A stretch of 64,000 nucleotides of DNA from Pseudomonas orientalis (GTDB lineage: Bacteria; Pseudomonadota; Gammaproteobacteria; Pseudomonadales; Pseudomonadaceae): the NCBI RefSeq assembly GCF_022807995.1, contig NZ_CP094351.1:56001-120000 (forward strand), written 5' to 3'. Of the stretch, positions 7,992 to 17,884 are shown one piece after another (position 1 is the first letter of the stretch; each line of letters begins with the position of its first letter). A program made the translations under genes and the position numbers. The notes under the pieces are model-generated. The model worked only from the letters and a program-made list of their open reading frames with translations, was not told the origin of the DNA and did no database searches.

Positions 7992-8756
7992 ATGAAATCC
8001 AGTATAGCCAGTGCCAGGCAGCGCTTTCGGCCCGGTATCGCGCCGACGTTGGTGGTGCTGATGCTGCTGCCGTTGATGATCGGCCTGGGGTTCTGGCAGC
8101 TGTCACGCGGCCATGAAAAACAGCAGTGGGTCGACACCTACGCAGAGCGGCGTGCCGCCGAGCCTATCGGCAGCGAGCAACTTGGAACGAGCGCCGATCC
8201 AGCCTTTCGCCGGGTTCATCTGCGCGGCAACTTCGACGCCGAACACAGCGTGTTGCTCGACAACCGTATGCGCGACGGCAAGGCCGGTGTGGAGTTGCTG
8301 CAACCCTTTCATGACCAGGCCAGCGGCCTTTGGGTGTTGCTCAATCGCGGCTGGCTGCCCTGGCCCGACCGCCGTACGCCACCGGCGTTCGCCACGCCGG
8401 ATCAGCCGGTGAACCTGGTGGCCTGGGTGTACGTCGCTCCCGGCGAAACCTTCCAGTTGCATGTCGACCCCGCGACCGCGCAATGGCCGCGCCTATTGAC
8501 CGCGTTGCATCCCGCCGCCCTCTGGGCCGAGTTGGGCCGCAGCGGGTTCGCGTTTGAACTGCGCGCCGAAGCCGGCCCCGGTACGTACGACACCACCTGG
8601 CCTGTGGTCGCCATGGGTCCGGAAAAACACCTGGGGTATGCGGTGCAGTGGTTTGCCATGTCGCTGGCGCTGCTGGCGCTCTACCTCTACCTCGGATTGC
8701 ACAACGCAAAGGAGCAGCGCCATGGGAGCCGCCATGAATCCACTCAACCTGTCTGA
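7992..8756 (+). CDS. SURF1 family cytochrome oxidase biogenesis protein
   Basis: A 254-residue assembly factor thought to deliver haem a to subunit I. The topology is classic for SURF1: one helix near residues 14-38 (PTLVVLMLLPLMIGLGFWQLSR), a periplasmic loop containing the family motif LLDNRMRDGKAG, and a second helix at the C-terminus (GYAVQWFAMSLALLALYLYLGL). The ATG at 7992 follows GGAGAGGGG. The 3' end overlaps the next gene by 35 bases, suggesting tight coupling. Confidence 0.93.
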   Translation: MKSSIASARQRFRPGIAPTLVVLMLLPLMIGLGFWQLSRGHEKQQWVDTYAERRAAEPIGSEQLGTSADPAFRRVHLRGNFDAEHSVLLDNRMRDGKAGVELLQPFHDQASGLWVLLNRGWLPWPDRRTPPAFATPDQPVNLVAWVYVAPGETFQLHVDPATAQWPRLLTALHPAALWAELGRSGFAFELRAEAGPGTYDTTWPVVAMGPEKHLGYAVQWFAMSLALLALYLYLGLHNAKEQRHGSRHESTQPV

Positions 8757-9306
8757 AGTGCCGGACCGGCGTAAGGGCCGCTGGCAGTTGATCCTGATCC
8801 TGCTGATGGTGGTAGGCCCGATGGTGCTGGCGACCTTGATGTACAAGCTGCAATTCTGGGTGCCGGACAGTCGCAGTTATCACGGGGAACTCATCGGTAA
8901 CGGCCAGACCCGCGCCGATATTGGCGTGCAGGCCGATGAGGCGCGCTGGCAACTGCTGGTCACCGCCCCCGCCCCCTGCGCCGCCGAGTGTCGGCAACTC
9001 GTGTACCTGGCGCGCCAGCTGCAGATCGGCCTGGGTCGCGATGCATCCCGCGCCAGCCACGCACTGGCCAGTGCGCAGGCGGTGGGGAGCGAATACGAGA
9101 CCAGGCTCAAGGCCGAATATCCGCAATTGCAGCGCTATTCACTGGACCTCTCGACCTTCAACCGCAATCCCGCTGCGCCTGGCGATGCGCAACTGTGGGT
9201 CGTCGACCCCCACGGCAACCTGGTGCTGCGCTATGACGCCAAGGTCAACGGCAAGGACTTGCTCAACGACCTGCGCCTGCTGCTGAAACTGTCGAACATC
9301 GGATAA
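8722..9306 (+). CDS. Cox-cluster membrane-anchored hypothetical protein
   Basis: A 194-residue protein with a short cytoplasmic end, one helix (about residues 22-42, LILILLMVVGPMVLATLMYK) and a periplasmic domain. The domain loosely resembles a thioredoxin/SCO-like fold, with CAAEC near residue 93 in the place of a CXXXC site and a C-terminal LWVVDPHGNLVLRYD strand-turn. The ATG at 8722 has a GGAG ribosome site; an ATG at 8734 is possible. It lies between SURF1 and ctaA, as in P. aeruginosa (PA0111 by position, from memory). A role in copper or thiol chemistry of oxidase assembly is inferred from the CXXXC and context. Confidence 0.85.
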   Translation: MGAAMNPLNLSEVPDRRKGRWQLILILLMVVGPMVLATLMYKLQFWVPDSRSYHGELIGNGQTRADIGVQADEARWQLLVTAPAPCAAECRQLVYLARQLQIGLGRDASRASHALASAQAVGSEYETRLKAEYPQLQRYSLDLSTFNRNPAAPGDAQLWVVDPHGNLVLRYDAKVNGKDLLNDLRLLLKLSNIG

Positions 9307-9316
9307 GGGCATCGTC

Positions 9317-10396
9317 ATGGCCAAGCCTGGATTTCGCCTCGCGTTGTTTGCCACCTTGCTCGCGCTGATCGTCGTGTTGCTCGGCGCCTATACCCGCCTG
9401 ACCCATGCCGGCCTCGGGTGCCCGGACTGGCCGGGGTGCTACGGCTTTATCAGCGTGCCGCAAAGTGCAGCCCAACTGGCCCATGCCGAACTGCACTTTC
9501 CTGATACGCCCGTGGAGGCCGACAAGGGCTGGGCCGAGATGACCCACCGCTACTTTGCCGGCACCCTCGCCATCCTCATCGCGCTGCTGGCGGCGCGGGC
9601 GTGGAACCACCGGCGTGACCCGGGCCAGCCGGTGAAGTTGCCGCTGTTCGTATTGATAGTGGTGTGCGCCCAGGCGGCGTTTGGCATGTGGACGGTGACG
9701 CTGAAGCTCTGGCCGCAGGTGGTGACGGGCCACCTGTTGGGCGGCTTTGCCACGTTGAGCCTGCTGTTCCTGCTGACCCTGCGCCTGTCCGGCGTGCTGC
9801 CCGCGCTGATCGTGCCCAGGCGCCTGCAATATTGGGCAACGGCGGGGCTGGTGCTGGTGATCGGGCAGATTGCGTTGGGCGGTTGGGTCAGTTCCAACTA
9901 TGCGGCGGTGGCCTGTGTCGATTTGCCGACGTGTCACGGTCAATGGTGGCCGGCGGCGGACTTCGCCAATGGCTTTCACCTGACCCAGCATATCGGTCCT
10001 AATTACCTGGGCGGCCAACTGGACAGCGATGCACGCACGGCCATTCACCTCACTCATCGCGTGGGTGCGGTGCTGGTCACGCTGGTGTTGCTGGGCTTGG
10101 CCTGGCAGTTGCGCGCGGTGGGCATGACGCGCCTGGCGGGCCTGCTGTTGATCGCCCTGGCGGCGCAAGTCAGCCTGGGCCTGAGCAATGTGGCGTTCGG
10201 CTTGCCGCTGCCGGTAGCAGTGGCGCACAACGCCGGGGGCGCAGCCCTGTTGCTGACCCTGGTGCTGGTCAATTATCACGCGCGCACCAGCCTGGTTCGA
10301 GTGCGCCACCCACGTCTGATCGCCTGGCGCTTTAGCCCGCGCAAACAGGTGTCGGGCCTGATAACCCTTAAAGGAGATATGCCATGGCGTCCTTGA
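9317..10396 (+). CDS. ctaA: Haem A synthase (COX15/CtaA)
   Basis: Membrane enzyme (359 residues, about eight helices) that oxidises haem O to haem A for the aa3 oxidase. Family marks are [19 protein letters not shown] near the N-terminus, a second cysteine loop [15 protein letters not shown], and conserved haem-ligand His residues in [24 protein letters not shown] and VAHNAGGA. The C-terminal ~40 residues are a basic cytoplasmic tail. It overlaps cyoE by 13 bases. Confidence 0.96.
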   Translation: MAKPGFRLALFATLLALIVVLLGAYTRLTHAGLGCPDWPGCYGFISVPQSAAQLAHAELHFPDTPVEADKGWAEMTHRYFAGTLAILIALLAARAWNHRRDPGQPVKLPLFVLIVVCAQAAFGMWTVTLKLWPQVVTGHLLGGFATLSLLFLLTLRLSGVLPALIVPRRLQYWATAGLVLVIGQIALGGWVSSNYAAVACVDLPTCHGQWWPAADFANGFHLTQHIGPNYLGGQLDSDARTAIHLTHRVGAVLVTLVLLGLAWQLRAVGMTRLAGLLLIALAAQVSLGLSNVAFGLPLPVAVAHNAGGAALLLTLVLVNYHARTSLVRVRHPRLIAWRFSPRKQVSGLITLKGDMPWRP

Positions 10397-11283
10397 TCGG
10401 CGCGCGTCACGGCCAGGCCCTCTGGCGTGACTATCTGGAGCTGACCAAGCCGAAAGTGGTGGTGCTGATGTTGATCACCTCGCTGGTGGGCATGTTCCTC
10501 GCCACCCGCGCCGGGGTGCCGTGGACGGCGCTGGTGTTCGGCAACCTGGGCATTGCCCTGTGTGCGGGTGCGGCGGCGGCGGTCAACCATGTGGTGGATC
10601 GGCGTATTGATGCGCTGATGGCGCGCACTCACAAACGGCCACTGGCCGAGGGGCGGGTCTCGGCCGTTGCGGCGCTGGTCTTTGCGTTGGTGCTGGCGGT
10701 GACGGGCCTGGCGCTGTTACTGGCGTTCACCAATCCCCTGGCGGCCTGGCTGACCCTGGCTTCGTTGCTGGGCTACGCGGTGATCTATACCGGGTTTCTC
10801 AAGCGCGCAACGCCGCAGAACATCGTCATCGGCGGCCTGGCCGGCGCCGCGCCGCCGTTGCTGGGCTGGGTCGCCGTGACCGGGCATATCAGCGCCGAGC
10901 CCCTGCTGCTGGTACTGATCATCTTCGCCTGGACGCCGCCGCACTTCTGGGCGCTGGCCATCCATCGCAAGGAGGAGTACGCCAAGGCCGACATCCCGAT
11001 GCTGCCGGTGACCCATGGCGAGCACTACACCAAGGTGCATATCCTGCTCTACACCTTCGTCCTGCTGGCGGTGAGCCTGATGCCTTATGTCATCCGTATG
11101 AGCGGGCTGCTGTACCTGGCGTGCGCGCTGTTACTGGGCGGGCGCTTTCTGCAATGGGCCTGGGTGCTGTACCGTGGCAGCCAGCCGCACGCGGCGATCA
11201 ACACCTTCAAGTATTCTGTCTGGTACCTGCTGTTGTTGTTTATCGCCCTGCTCGTAGACCACTACCTACTGTTGAACCTATGA
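10384..11283 (+). CDS. cyoE: Protohaem IX farnesyltransferase (haem O synthase)
   Basis: UbiA-type prenyltransferase (also called CtaB), 299 residues with about nine helices, that farnesylates haem B to haem O. The first Asp-rich motif [19 protein letters not shown] and the second motif with YTGFLKR are present, along with [17 protein letters not shown], typical of CyoE/CtaB. An AAGGAG ribosome site at 10370-10375 precedes the ATG. Placed between ctaA and SCO1, it serves the aa3 oxidase. The stop overlaps the SCO1 start as ATGA. Confidence 0.96.
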   Translation: MASLIGARHGQALWRDYLELTKPKVVVLMLITSLVGMFLATRAGVPWTALVFGNLGIALCAGAAAAVNHVVDRRIDALMARTHKRPLAEGRVSAVAALVFALVLAVTGLALLLAFTNPLAAWLTLASLLGYAVIYTGFLKRATPQNIVIGGLAGAAPPLLGWVAVTGHISAEPLLLVLIIFAWTPPHFWALAIHRKEEYAKADIPMLPVTHGEHYTKVHILLYTFVLLAVSLMPYVIRMSGLLYLACALLLGGRFLQWAWVLYRGSQPHAAINTFKYSVWYLLLLFIALLVDHYLLLNL

Positions 11284-11915
11284 CTCGAACTCAAAAAACT
11301 GTCTTCATTCTGGTGGCCCTGGTGGCGTTGATCATGGGCCTGACCGTCAACAAAGTACTCTCGGGCAAAGGCCAGGGCGACCCGACCGCGCTGATCGACG
11401 CCGGCATTATCCTGCTGCCGCAAAGCCGCCAGTTGCCTGCTGTGAGCATGACCAACCAGGACGGCCAGCCGGTGCTGGTCAATGAGCTGCAGGGCAAATG
11501 GAGCCTGCTGTTCTTCGGCTATACCTTCTGCCCGGACATCTGCCCAACCACCCTCGCCCAACTGCGCCAGATCAAGAGCGAGTTGCCCAAAGAGGCGGTG
11601 GATAAGTTGCAGGTGATCCTGGTCAGCGTCGACCCGAACCGCGACACCCCGGCCCAGCTCAAGCAGTACCTGGGCTATTTCGATCCGCAATTTCAGGGGT
11701 TGACCGGCGCAAATGTGCAGGATGTACAGAAGGTCTCCAATGCCGTGAGCATTCCCTTCATTCCTGCGGACACCAGCAAGCCGAACTACACCGTCGACCA
11801 CAGCGGCAACCTGGCGCTGATCGGCCCGGATGGCACCCAGCGCGGGTTTATCCGCGCGCCGTTGAACAACCAGAAGCTGGTGGCGCAGTTGCCAGTGCTG
11901 CTGCAGCGTAAATAA
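11280..11915 (+). CDS. SCO1/SenC family copper chaperone
   Basis: A 211-residue membrane-anchored thioredoxin-fold protein that helps load CuA of subunit II. An N-terminal helix (about residues 8-25) is followed by the SCO domain with [15 protein letters not shown], giving the CXXXC copper site, and the distal His in [10 protein letters not shown]. The conserved [10 protein letters not shown] stretch is present. The start overlaps the cyoE stop. It closes the cox cluster and is followed by a REP doublet. Confidence 0.95.
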   Translation: MTRTQKTVFILVALVALIMGLTVNKVLSGKGQGDPTALIDAGIILLPQSRQLPAVSMTNQDGQPVLVNELQGKWSLLFFGYTFCPDICPTTLAQLRQIKSELPKEAVDKLQVILVSVDPNRDTPAQLKQYLGYFDPQFQGLTGANVQDVQKVSNAVSIPFIPADTSKPNYTVDHSGNLALIGPDGTQRGFIRAPLNNQKLVAQLPVLLQRK

Positions 11916-11933
11916 CGCACAACACAATACAAA

Positions 11934-12023
11934 TGTGGGAGGGGGCTTGCCCCCGATGGCGGCGGATCAGTCGATGAAGATGTTGACTGACCCACTGCTA
12001 TCGGGGGCAAGCCCCCTCCCACA
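11934..12023. repeat. REPIN, GTGGGAGGGGGCTTGC family, outward type
   Basis: A 90-base inverted pair between the SCO1 gene and the convergent metQ. Its central ~45 bases resemble those of the copies at 2248 and 50195 (GGATCAG or GGACCAG after the left arm, then GCTGACC-like before the right arm). Confidence 0.95.
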
Positions 12024-12055
12024 TTTTGATCTCCATGGATCTGGAGAGGGTGATC

Positions 12056-12077
12056 GTTCCCACGCTCTGCGTGGGAA
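12056..12077. repeat. Palindromic repeat, TTCCCACGCTCTGCG family
   Basis: A near-perfect 22-base palindrome beginning GTTCCCACGCTCTGCG, downstream of metQ and just after a REPIN. The same element forms a full doublet at 47671-47783 and a decayed copy near 55828-55886. It may act as a terminator for metNIQ. Confidence 0.85.
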
Positions 12078-12098
12078 TGCCGCCCTGGACGCTTTGAA

Positions 12099-12869
12099 TC
12101 AGAACGCCGGCTTGATCGCGCCTTTGTACTTGTCTTCGATGAATTGCTTCACTTCAGGCGTGTGCAGGGCTGCAACCAGCTTCTTCACGGCGTCCGAATC
12201 CTTGTTGTCTTCGCGGGTCACCAGGATGTTGACGTAAGGCGAGTCGCTGCCTTCGATCACCAGGGCGTCCTTGGACGGGTCCAGCTTGGCTTCCAGCGCG
12301 TAGTTGGTGTTGATCAGCGCCAGGTCGACCTGGGTCAGTACGCGCGGCAGGGTGGCGGCTTCCAGTTCGCGGAATTTCAGGTTTTTGGTGTTACCGGTGA
12401 TGTCCTTGATGGTCGACAGGATGTTGGTCGGGTCCTTCAGGGTGATCAGGCCATTGTTGGCCAGCAGCAACAGGGCGCGGCCCCCGTTGGTGGCGTCGTT
12501 CGGGATCACCACGTTGGCGCCGTCAGGCAGGTCGGCCAGCGTCTTGTATTTGCTCGAGTACGCGCCCAGCGGTTCCAGGTGCACGCCGCCGACGCTCACC
12601 AAGTGAGTGCCCTTGGCCTTGTTGAACTCATCCAGGTACGGCTGGTGCTGGAAGAAGTTGGCGTCCAGGCGCTTTTCAGCCACCTGTACGTTCGGCTGCA
12701 CATAATCGGTGAAGACTTTGACCTGCAGGTCCACGCCTTCTTTGGCCAGCGCAGGTTTCACGAATTCGAGGATTTCCGCGTGCGGCACCGGCGAAGCAGC
12801 GACCTTGAGGGTCTCGGCATGGGCCGAAAACGCGGCAACGGCGGCGAAAGCAACCAGTAGTTTTTTCAT
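12099..12869 (-). CDS. metQ: Methionine ABC transporter substrate-binding protein
   Basis: Periplasmic NlpA/MetQ-family binding protein of 256 residues. The signal peptide is MKKLLVAFAAVAAFSAHA; no lipobox Cys is seen, so it appears to be soluble. Family motifs are VAASPVPHAEILEFVKP, DYVQPNVQVAEKRLDANFFQHQPYLDEFN and IPNDATNGGRALLLLA. It is the last gene of a minus-strand metN-metI-metQ operon, 51 bases after metI. D-/L-methionine is the usual substrate, but paralogues for other sulfur compounds exist, so specificity is inferred. Confidence 0.93.
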   Translation of the reverse strand: MKKLLVAFAAVAAFSAHAETLKVAASPVPHAEILEFVKPALAKEGVDLQVKVFTDYVQPNVQVAEKRLDANFFQHQPYLDEFNKAKGTHLVSVGGVHLEPLGAYSSKYKTLADLPDGANVVIPNDATNGGRALLLLANNGLITLKDPTNILSTIKDITGNTKNLKFRELEAATLPRVLTQVDLALINTNYALEAKLDPSKDALVIEGSDSPYVNILVTREDNKDSDAVKKLVAALHTPEVKQFIEDKYKGAIKPAF

Positions 12870-12920
12870 CCAGCAAGCTCCTTGTTCGGGCATCTGCCGG
12901 CACAAGGCCGGCAATGGCCG

Positions 12921-13613
12921 TTATTTTCGAGAAAAGTGCACCACCAGCTTGTCGCCGACGGTTTGCAGAATTTGCACCAGGATCACCAGCATCACCACGG
13001 TGACTACCATTACATTGTCTTGGAAACGCTGGTAACCGAAACGGATCGCCAGGTCGCCCAGGCCACCGGCACCGACCACGCCGGCCATCGCTGTGTAGGA
13101 AACCAGTGTAATCGCCGTTACGGTAATTGCCGCAAAAATGCCGGGGCGTGCTTCGGGCAGCAAGGCGTTGGTGATGATCTGGCGCGTGCTGGCCCCCATC
13201 GACTGCGTGGCCTCGATGATGCCACGGTCCACTTCACGCAGGGCGGTTTCCACCAGGCGTGCAAAGAACGGTGTGGCGCCGATAACCAGCGGCGGAATCG
13301 CGCCCGCAACGCCCAGCGAGGTGGGCTCGTCCATGTATATGCCAGTGATCAGTTTGGTTAATGGAATCATCACGATCAGCAGGATGATGAACGGCAGCGA
13401 ACGCAGGATGTTTACGATCAGCGACAGAAAGGCGTACAAGCCTTTCTGCTCGAACAGCTGGCGTGGGCTGGTCAAGAACAGCAGCACACCTATGGGCAGG
13501 CCCAGCACGACCGTGAAGAACAGCGAACCGAATAGCATGGTCATGGTGTCGCCGGTGGCGAGCCAGATTTCTGACCAATCGATGTCGGCGAAGAAATTCA
13601 GGAACAGGTCCAT
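12921..13613 (-). CDS. metI: Methionine ABC transporter permease
   Basis: Inner-membrane permease of 230 residues with about five helices. The ABC-coupling EAA-type loop is readable as ALREVDRGIIEATQSMGAS. The segment VSYTAMAGVVGAGGLGDLAIRFGYQRF is diagnostic of MetI. Its start overlaps the metN stop by one base (TAATG), so the two are translated together. Confidence 0.95.
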   Translation of the reverse strand: MDLFLNFFADIDWSEIWLATGDTMTMLFGSLFFTVVLGLPIGVLLFLTSPRQLFEQKGLYAFLSLIVNILRSLPFIILLIVMIPLTKLITGIYMDEPTSLGVAGAIPPLVIGATPFFARLVETALREVDRGIIEATQSMGASTRQIITNALLPEARPGIFAAITVTAITLVSYTAMAGVVGAGGLGDLAIRFGYQRFQDNVMVVTVVMLVILVQILQTVGDKLVVHFSRK

Positions 13614-14620
13614 TAGCGCAGCACCTCCATGTGAACGTCGGCGGCGGTGAAGCGCGCAAACGCGGCGTCCATGTCACCGCCGGTGACGGCGAGGGTCAAT
13701 TGCCCGTAGGGAATGTCTTTGATGCGGTCGATACGACCGGCCAGGATGCTGTAGTCCACCCCCGTTTCACGGGCGACGGTGCCCAGCAATGGCGCGTAGG
13801 TCGCGTCCCCCTGGAAGGTCAGGCGTACGATACGGCCCGGCACGTGGGCGAAGTCGTCGCGTTGCTCGCCTTCGTCGACCTGTTCGGCCTCCTGGACGAA
13901 GCGCTTGGTGGTCGGATGCTCGGGATGCAGGAACACGTCGGCCACCGAGCCCTGCTCGACAATCACGCCGGCGTCCATCACGGCCACCTGGTCGCAGACG
14001 CGGCGAATCACGTCCATTTCATGGGTGATCAACACGATGGTCAGCTTGAGTTCGCGGTTGATCTCGGCCAGCAGTTGCAGGACCGAGGCGGTGGTCTGCG
14101 GGTCGAGGGCGCTGGTGGCCTCGTCGCACAGCAGGATCTTGGGTTTGGTGGCCAGGGCGCGGGCGATGCCGACGCGCTGCTTCTGGCCGCCGGACAATTG
14201 CGCCGGGTACTTCCTGGCGTGGTCCGACAGGCCGACGCGGGCGAGCAGTTCAGCCACGCGCAGGTCGATGTCCTTGCGCGACAATTCGCCGGCCAATGTC
14301 AGCGGCAGCGCCACGTTGTCTGCAACGGTCTTGGACGCCAGCAGGTTGAAGTGCTGGAAGATCATCCCGACCTGTTGGCGGAAACGGCGCAGGCCATTGG
14401 CATCCAGCGCGGTGACTTCTTCACCATCCACCGTGATCTGCCCGCCACTGGGTTCTTCGAGGCGGTTGATCAGGCGCAGCAGGGTACTTTTTCCCGCACC
14501 CGAGTGGCCAATAAGGCCAAACACCTGGCCGTTTTCGACGCGCAGGCTGGTGGGGTGCAGGGCGGGAATATCCTTACCGGCGACGCGGTAGGTTTTATGG
14601 ACGTTTTGAAACTCGATCAC
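13613..14620 (-). CDS. metN: Methionine ABC transporter ATPase
   Basis: ATPase of the methionine importer, 335 residues. Walker A is GHSGAGKST, the signature is [15 protein letters not shown], and Walker B is [13 protein letters not shown]. After about residue 255 comes the NIL domain ([15 protein letters not shown] to the end), which senses intracellular methionine and feedback-inhibits transport. First gene of the operon. The upstream 265 bases, shared with divergent katE, should hold both promoters. A short TCCATCCAGCG direct repeat lies there (near 14688 and 14719). Confidence 0.95.
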   Translation of the reverse strand: MIEFQNVHKTYRVAGKDIPALHPTSLRVENGQVFGLIGHSGAGKSTLLRLINRLEEPSGGQITVDGEEVTALDANGLRRFRQQVGMIFQHFNLLASKTVADNVALPLTLAGELSRKDIDLRVAELLARVGLSDHARKYPAQLSGGQKQRVGIARALATKPKILLCDEATSALDPQTTASVLQLLAEINRELKLTIVLITHEMDVIRRVCDQVAVMDAGVIVEQGSVADVFLHPEHPTTKRFVQEAEQVDEGEQRDDFAHVPGRIVRLTFQGDATYAPLLGTVARETGVDYSILAGRIDRIKDIPYGQLTLAVTGGDMDAAFARFTAADVHMEVLR

Positions 14621-14885
14621 GTAGCGAACCTTGTGGGGCGCATGGAAAAGGGATCAGCGGTTAGCCGGGCGCGCATTTTAGCCTGTCCATCCAGCGTTTC
14701 TTAGCATTTATTTCGTATCCATCCAGCGATTTGGCAATAACGAGACCAAAGGTCATAAAAAGGGAACGGCGCAAAACCCTATCAGTCACTACCTAGGCAA
14801 TTCGATATCGCGGGTGCCGTGCCCGGGATTTCGCTCAAACGAGCCGGGGACCGCTCTGGCCACTTTGACTAAGGAGTTTTGACTG

Positions 14886-17027
14886 ATGAGTACCAAGAAG
14901 CCAGCCACCCCGCCGAAGAGTGAACTCGCGGGCACTGATACCCTGGACCGAGGCAATACCAACGCCAAACTGCAGGCGCTGGAAGAATTCCGTTCCGATG
15001 CAACAGGTCAGGCCCTGCGCACCAACCAGGGCGTGAAGATCTCTGACAACCAGAACACCCTGAAGGTCGGCGCCCGTGGCCCGTCGCTGCTGGAAGACTT
15101 CATCATGCGTGAAAAGATCACGCACTTTGACCATGAGCGTATTCCGGAGCGCATCGTGCATGCCCGTGGTACTGGCGCCCATGGTTATTTCCAGAGCTAC
15201 GGCGACCATTCGGCGCTGACCAAGGCTGGTTTCCTACGGACTCCAGAGCATAAAACGCCGGTGTTCGCGCGTTTTTCCACGGTACAGGGCCCGCGTGGCT
15301 CCGGTGATACCGTACGTGATGTGCGCGGTTTCGCCGTGAAGTTCTTCACCGACGAAGGCAACTTCGACCTGGTGGGCAACAACATGCCGGTGTTCTTCAT
15401 TCAGGACGCCATCAAGTTTCCCGATTTCGTACACGCCGTTAAGCCTGAACCGCACAACGAAATTCCTACCGGCGGGTCGGCCCACGATACGTTCTGGGAT
15501 TTTGTCTCGCTGGTGCCGGAGTCGGCGCATATGGTGGTGTGGGCGATGTCTGACCGCGCCATTCCAAAAAGCCTGCGTGCCATGCAGGGCTTTGGCGTCC
15601 ATACGTTCCGTTTGATCAACACCGAAGGCAAATCGAGCTTTGTGAAGTTTCACTGGCGGCCGAAAGTCGGTACTTGCTCACTGGTATGGGACGAAGCGCA
15701 AAAGCTGGCCGGTAAAGATACCGACTACCACCGTCGCGACCTGTGGGAATCGATCGAAAGCGGCGATTACCCCGAGTGGGAACTGGGTGTTCAGATCGTT
15801 GCAGAAGAAGACGAGCATAAGTTCGACTTCGACCTGCTGGACCCGACCAAGATCATCCCGGAGGAATTGGTACCGATCACCCCGCTGGGCAAGATGGTGT
15901 TGAACCGCAACCCTGACAACTTCTTTGCCGAGGTCGAGCAGGTTGCGTTCTGCCCAGGCCATATCGTGCCGGGTATCGACTTCACCAACGACCCACTGCT
16001 GCAAGGTCGTCTGTTTTCCTACACCGACACTCAGATCAGCCGTCTCGGCGGCCCGAACTTCCACGAGATTCCGATCAACCGCCCGGTTGCGCCGAACCAC
16101 AACAACCAGCGCGATGCCCAGCATCGCAGCGTGATCGACAAGGGGCGTGCCGCCTACGAGCCGAACTCTATCGACAGCGGATGGCCGAAGGAAACGCCTG
16201 CCGGTCCGATCGATGGCGGTTTTGAGACCTACTACGAGCGGATCGATGCGAATAAGGTCCGCGAGCGCAGTGAATCGTTCGGCGATCACTTCTCCCAGGC
16301 CACGCTGTTCTTCAACAGCATGAGCCATCACGAGAAAGAGCACATCATCGCCGCCTACAGCTTCGAGTTGGGCAAGGTCGAGCGCGAACATATCCGCGCC
16401 CGCCAGGTGAATGAGATTCTGGCCAACATCGACCTGGAACTGGCCAAGCGCGTTGCCCAGAATCTGGGCTTGCCCGCGCCGACCAAAGGCACGGTGCCTG
16501 TGCGTGAAACGTCGCTGAAAGCATCGCCGGCGTTGAGCCAGGTGAACCTGCTGTCGGGCGACATCAAGACGCGCAAAGTGGCGATTCTGGCGGCGAACGG
16601 CGTGGACGGTGCCGCGATTGACGCACTCAAGGCAGCCCTTGAAGCTGAAGGTGCACATGCCAAGCTGCTCGGGCCGACGTCGGCGCCTGTGACCACCGCC
16701 GATGGCAAGTCGCTGCCGGTGGATGCGTCGATGGAAGGCATGCCGTCCATTGCGTTTGACGCGGTGTTTATCCCGGGCGGCAAGGAGTCGGTCAAGGCCC
16801 TGAGCGGCGACGGCGTGGCATTGCATTACGTACTGGAAGCGTACAAGCACTTGAAGGCGATTGCGGTCGCCAGTGACGTGAAGCCATTGCTCGATCTGTT
16901 GAAGCTGGAAGCGGACGCGGGGTTGATCGTGGGGGCGGATGCCAAGGCGTTCAAGGCGTTCTTTGCCGCGATTGCTCAGCACCGGGTTTGGGAGCGGGAG
17001 CCGAAGGCTAAGGCGATTCCGGCTTAA
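14886..17027 (+). CDS. katE: Large-subunit monofunctional catalase (HPII type)
   Basis: Cytoplasmic haem catalase of 713 residues, the size of clade 2 enzymes. Catalytic His is in [10 protein letters not shown] and the distal Asn is in [18 protein letters not shown]. The proximal haem Tyr is in [14 protein letters not shown]. The last ~150 residues ([17 protein letters not shown] onward) form the DJ-1/PfpI-like domain that marks the large catalases. The ATG follows a clean AAGGAG at 14871-14876. In P. aeruginosa, katE is elsewhere, so its position between metN and the lipoprotein gene looks like an insertion into the PA5502-PA5503 junction. RpoS control is typical of the family but not proven here. 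Confidence 0.95.
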   Translation: MSTKKPATPPKSELAGTDTLDRGNTNAKLQALEEFRSDATGQALRTNQGVKISDNQNTLKVGARGPSLLEDFIMREKITHFDHERIPERIVHARGTGAHGYFQSYGDHSALTKAGFLRTPEHKTPVFARFSTVQGPRGSGDTVRDVRGFAVKFFTDEGNFDLVGNNMPVFFIQDAIKFPDFVHAVKPEPHNEIPTGGSAHDTFWDFVSLVPESAHMVVWAMSDRAIPKSLRAMQGFGVHTFRLINTEGKSSFVKFHWRPKVGTCSLVWDEAQKLAGKDTDYHRRDLWESIESGDYPEWELGVQIVAEEDEHKFDFDLLDPTKIIPEELVPITPLGKMVLNRNPDNFFAEVEQVAFCPGHIVPGIDFTNDPLLQGRLFSYTDTQISRLGGPNFHEIPINRPVAPNHNNQRDAQHRSVIDKGRAAYEPNSIDSGWPKETPAGPIDGGFETYYERIDANKVRERSESFGDHFSQATLFFNSMSHHEKEHIIAAYSFELGKVEREHIRARQVNEILANIDLELAKRVAQNLGLPAPTKGTVPVRETSLKASPALSQVNLLSGDIKTRKVAILAANGVDGAAIDALKAALEAEGAHAKLLGPTSAPVTTADGKSLPVDASMEGMPSIAFDAVFIPGGKESVKALSGDGVALHYVLEAYKHLKAIAVASDVKPLLDLLKLEADAGLIVGADAKAFKAFFAAIAQHRVWEREPKAKAIPA

Positions 17028-17052
17028 TTTGCTGGTTGTTTGTTAGATCGTC

Positions 17053-17123
17053 ATCGGGGGCAAGCCCCCTCCCACATTTGAATTGTGAATACATTCAAGT
17101 GTGGGAGGGGGCTTGCCCCCGAT
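17053..17123. repeat. REPIN, GTGGGAGGGGGCTTGC family, inward type
   Basis: A 71-base pair in the opposite arrangement to the copies at 2248, 6170, 11934 and 50195. It begins ATCGGGGGCAAGCC and ends GGCTTGCCCCCGAT, with a short middle containing ATACATTCAA. The copy at 39688 has the same arrangement and a similar middle (ATGCATTCAA). Confidence 0.95.
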
Positions 17124-17127
17124 GCTT

Positions 17128-17847
17128 TTAGTCCGCCTTACGCGGAATCAGCACAACCTGCGCCGGAATGTGCTTCAGAATCTGCCGGTGAATCTTCAGC
17201 TCATACCCCGAATCAATCCGTTTCACCCGTTTGGTCAGCAATGTGGCCAGCCACGGGTAATCCTCGGTGCGTGGCACCTGGATGCTGACGTCGCACTGGT
17301 AATTCACCACGTCGGTGGCGATGGCATCCAGCTGATGGCGCATGGCTTCGACATCCACCAGGTTCAGCGCCACGGTGGTGCTCGGCGCCGCCGGGTCGAT
17401 GACCTTGGCGGCGGGCTTGGCTTCGGCCGCTTTCAAGGCGGCCTCGGCCTGATCCAGCTCGGCTTTGCGCGCATGGCTGATGGCGCTGTTGACGCCTCCG
17501 GTCAAGGCGGGGGCCTTGGGCATCAGCGCACGCGCCCGGCTCAATGCTGTAGCGGCGGCGTTGACGTCACCCTTTTGCAGCACGATCTGGCTGCGCTGAA
17601 GGTAGGCTTCGGCCAACTGCCGCTGGTAAGCCTCAAGTGCCGGGTCATTGGGCGATTGGGCCTGCAAGGTGGCGAGCTGGTCTTCGGCGGTGGCCAATTC
17701 GCTGCTGGCCAGGTTTTGCTCCAGCTGCGCGATGGCCGCAGCGCGCGGGTCCGGCGCTCCGGAAGCGGCGGGCGGTGTGCTTTGACAGGCGCCCAGCAGC
17801 AGGGAAAATGCGGCAAGGAGCAGATAACGGGAGGCGAACGGCTTCAT
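17128..17847 (-). CDS. Putative lipoprotein, PA5502-like
   Basis: A 239-residue probable lipoprotein with lipobox LLLGACQS near residue 20. Residues 30-160 are Ala/Gln/Leu-rich helices resembling TPR or coiled-coil repeats (YLQRSQIVLQKGDVNAAATALSRARAL). The C-terminal third is strand-rich, with a conserved-looking end ILKHIPAQVVLIPRK. It is next to znuB on the same strand but 37 bases downstream and is also so placed in P. aeruginosa, as I recall. No molecular function can be assigned. Confidence 0.8.
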   Translation of the reverse strand: MKPFASRYLLLAAFSLLLGACQSTPPAASGAPDPRAAAIAQLEQNLASSELATAEDQLATLQAQSPNDPALEAYQRQLAEAYLQRSQIVLQKGDVNAAATALSRARALMPKAPALTGGVNSAISHARKAELDQAEAALKAAEAKPAAKVIDPAAPSTTVALNLVDVEAMRHQLDAIATDVVNYQCDVSIQVPRTEDYPWLATLLTKRVKRIDSGYELKIHRQILKHIPAQVVLIPRKAD

Positions 17848-17884
17848 TCCTGCGACTCTCTATTTGCGCAAAAAGCGAGCAAGT

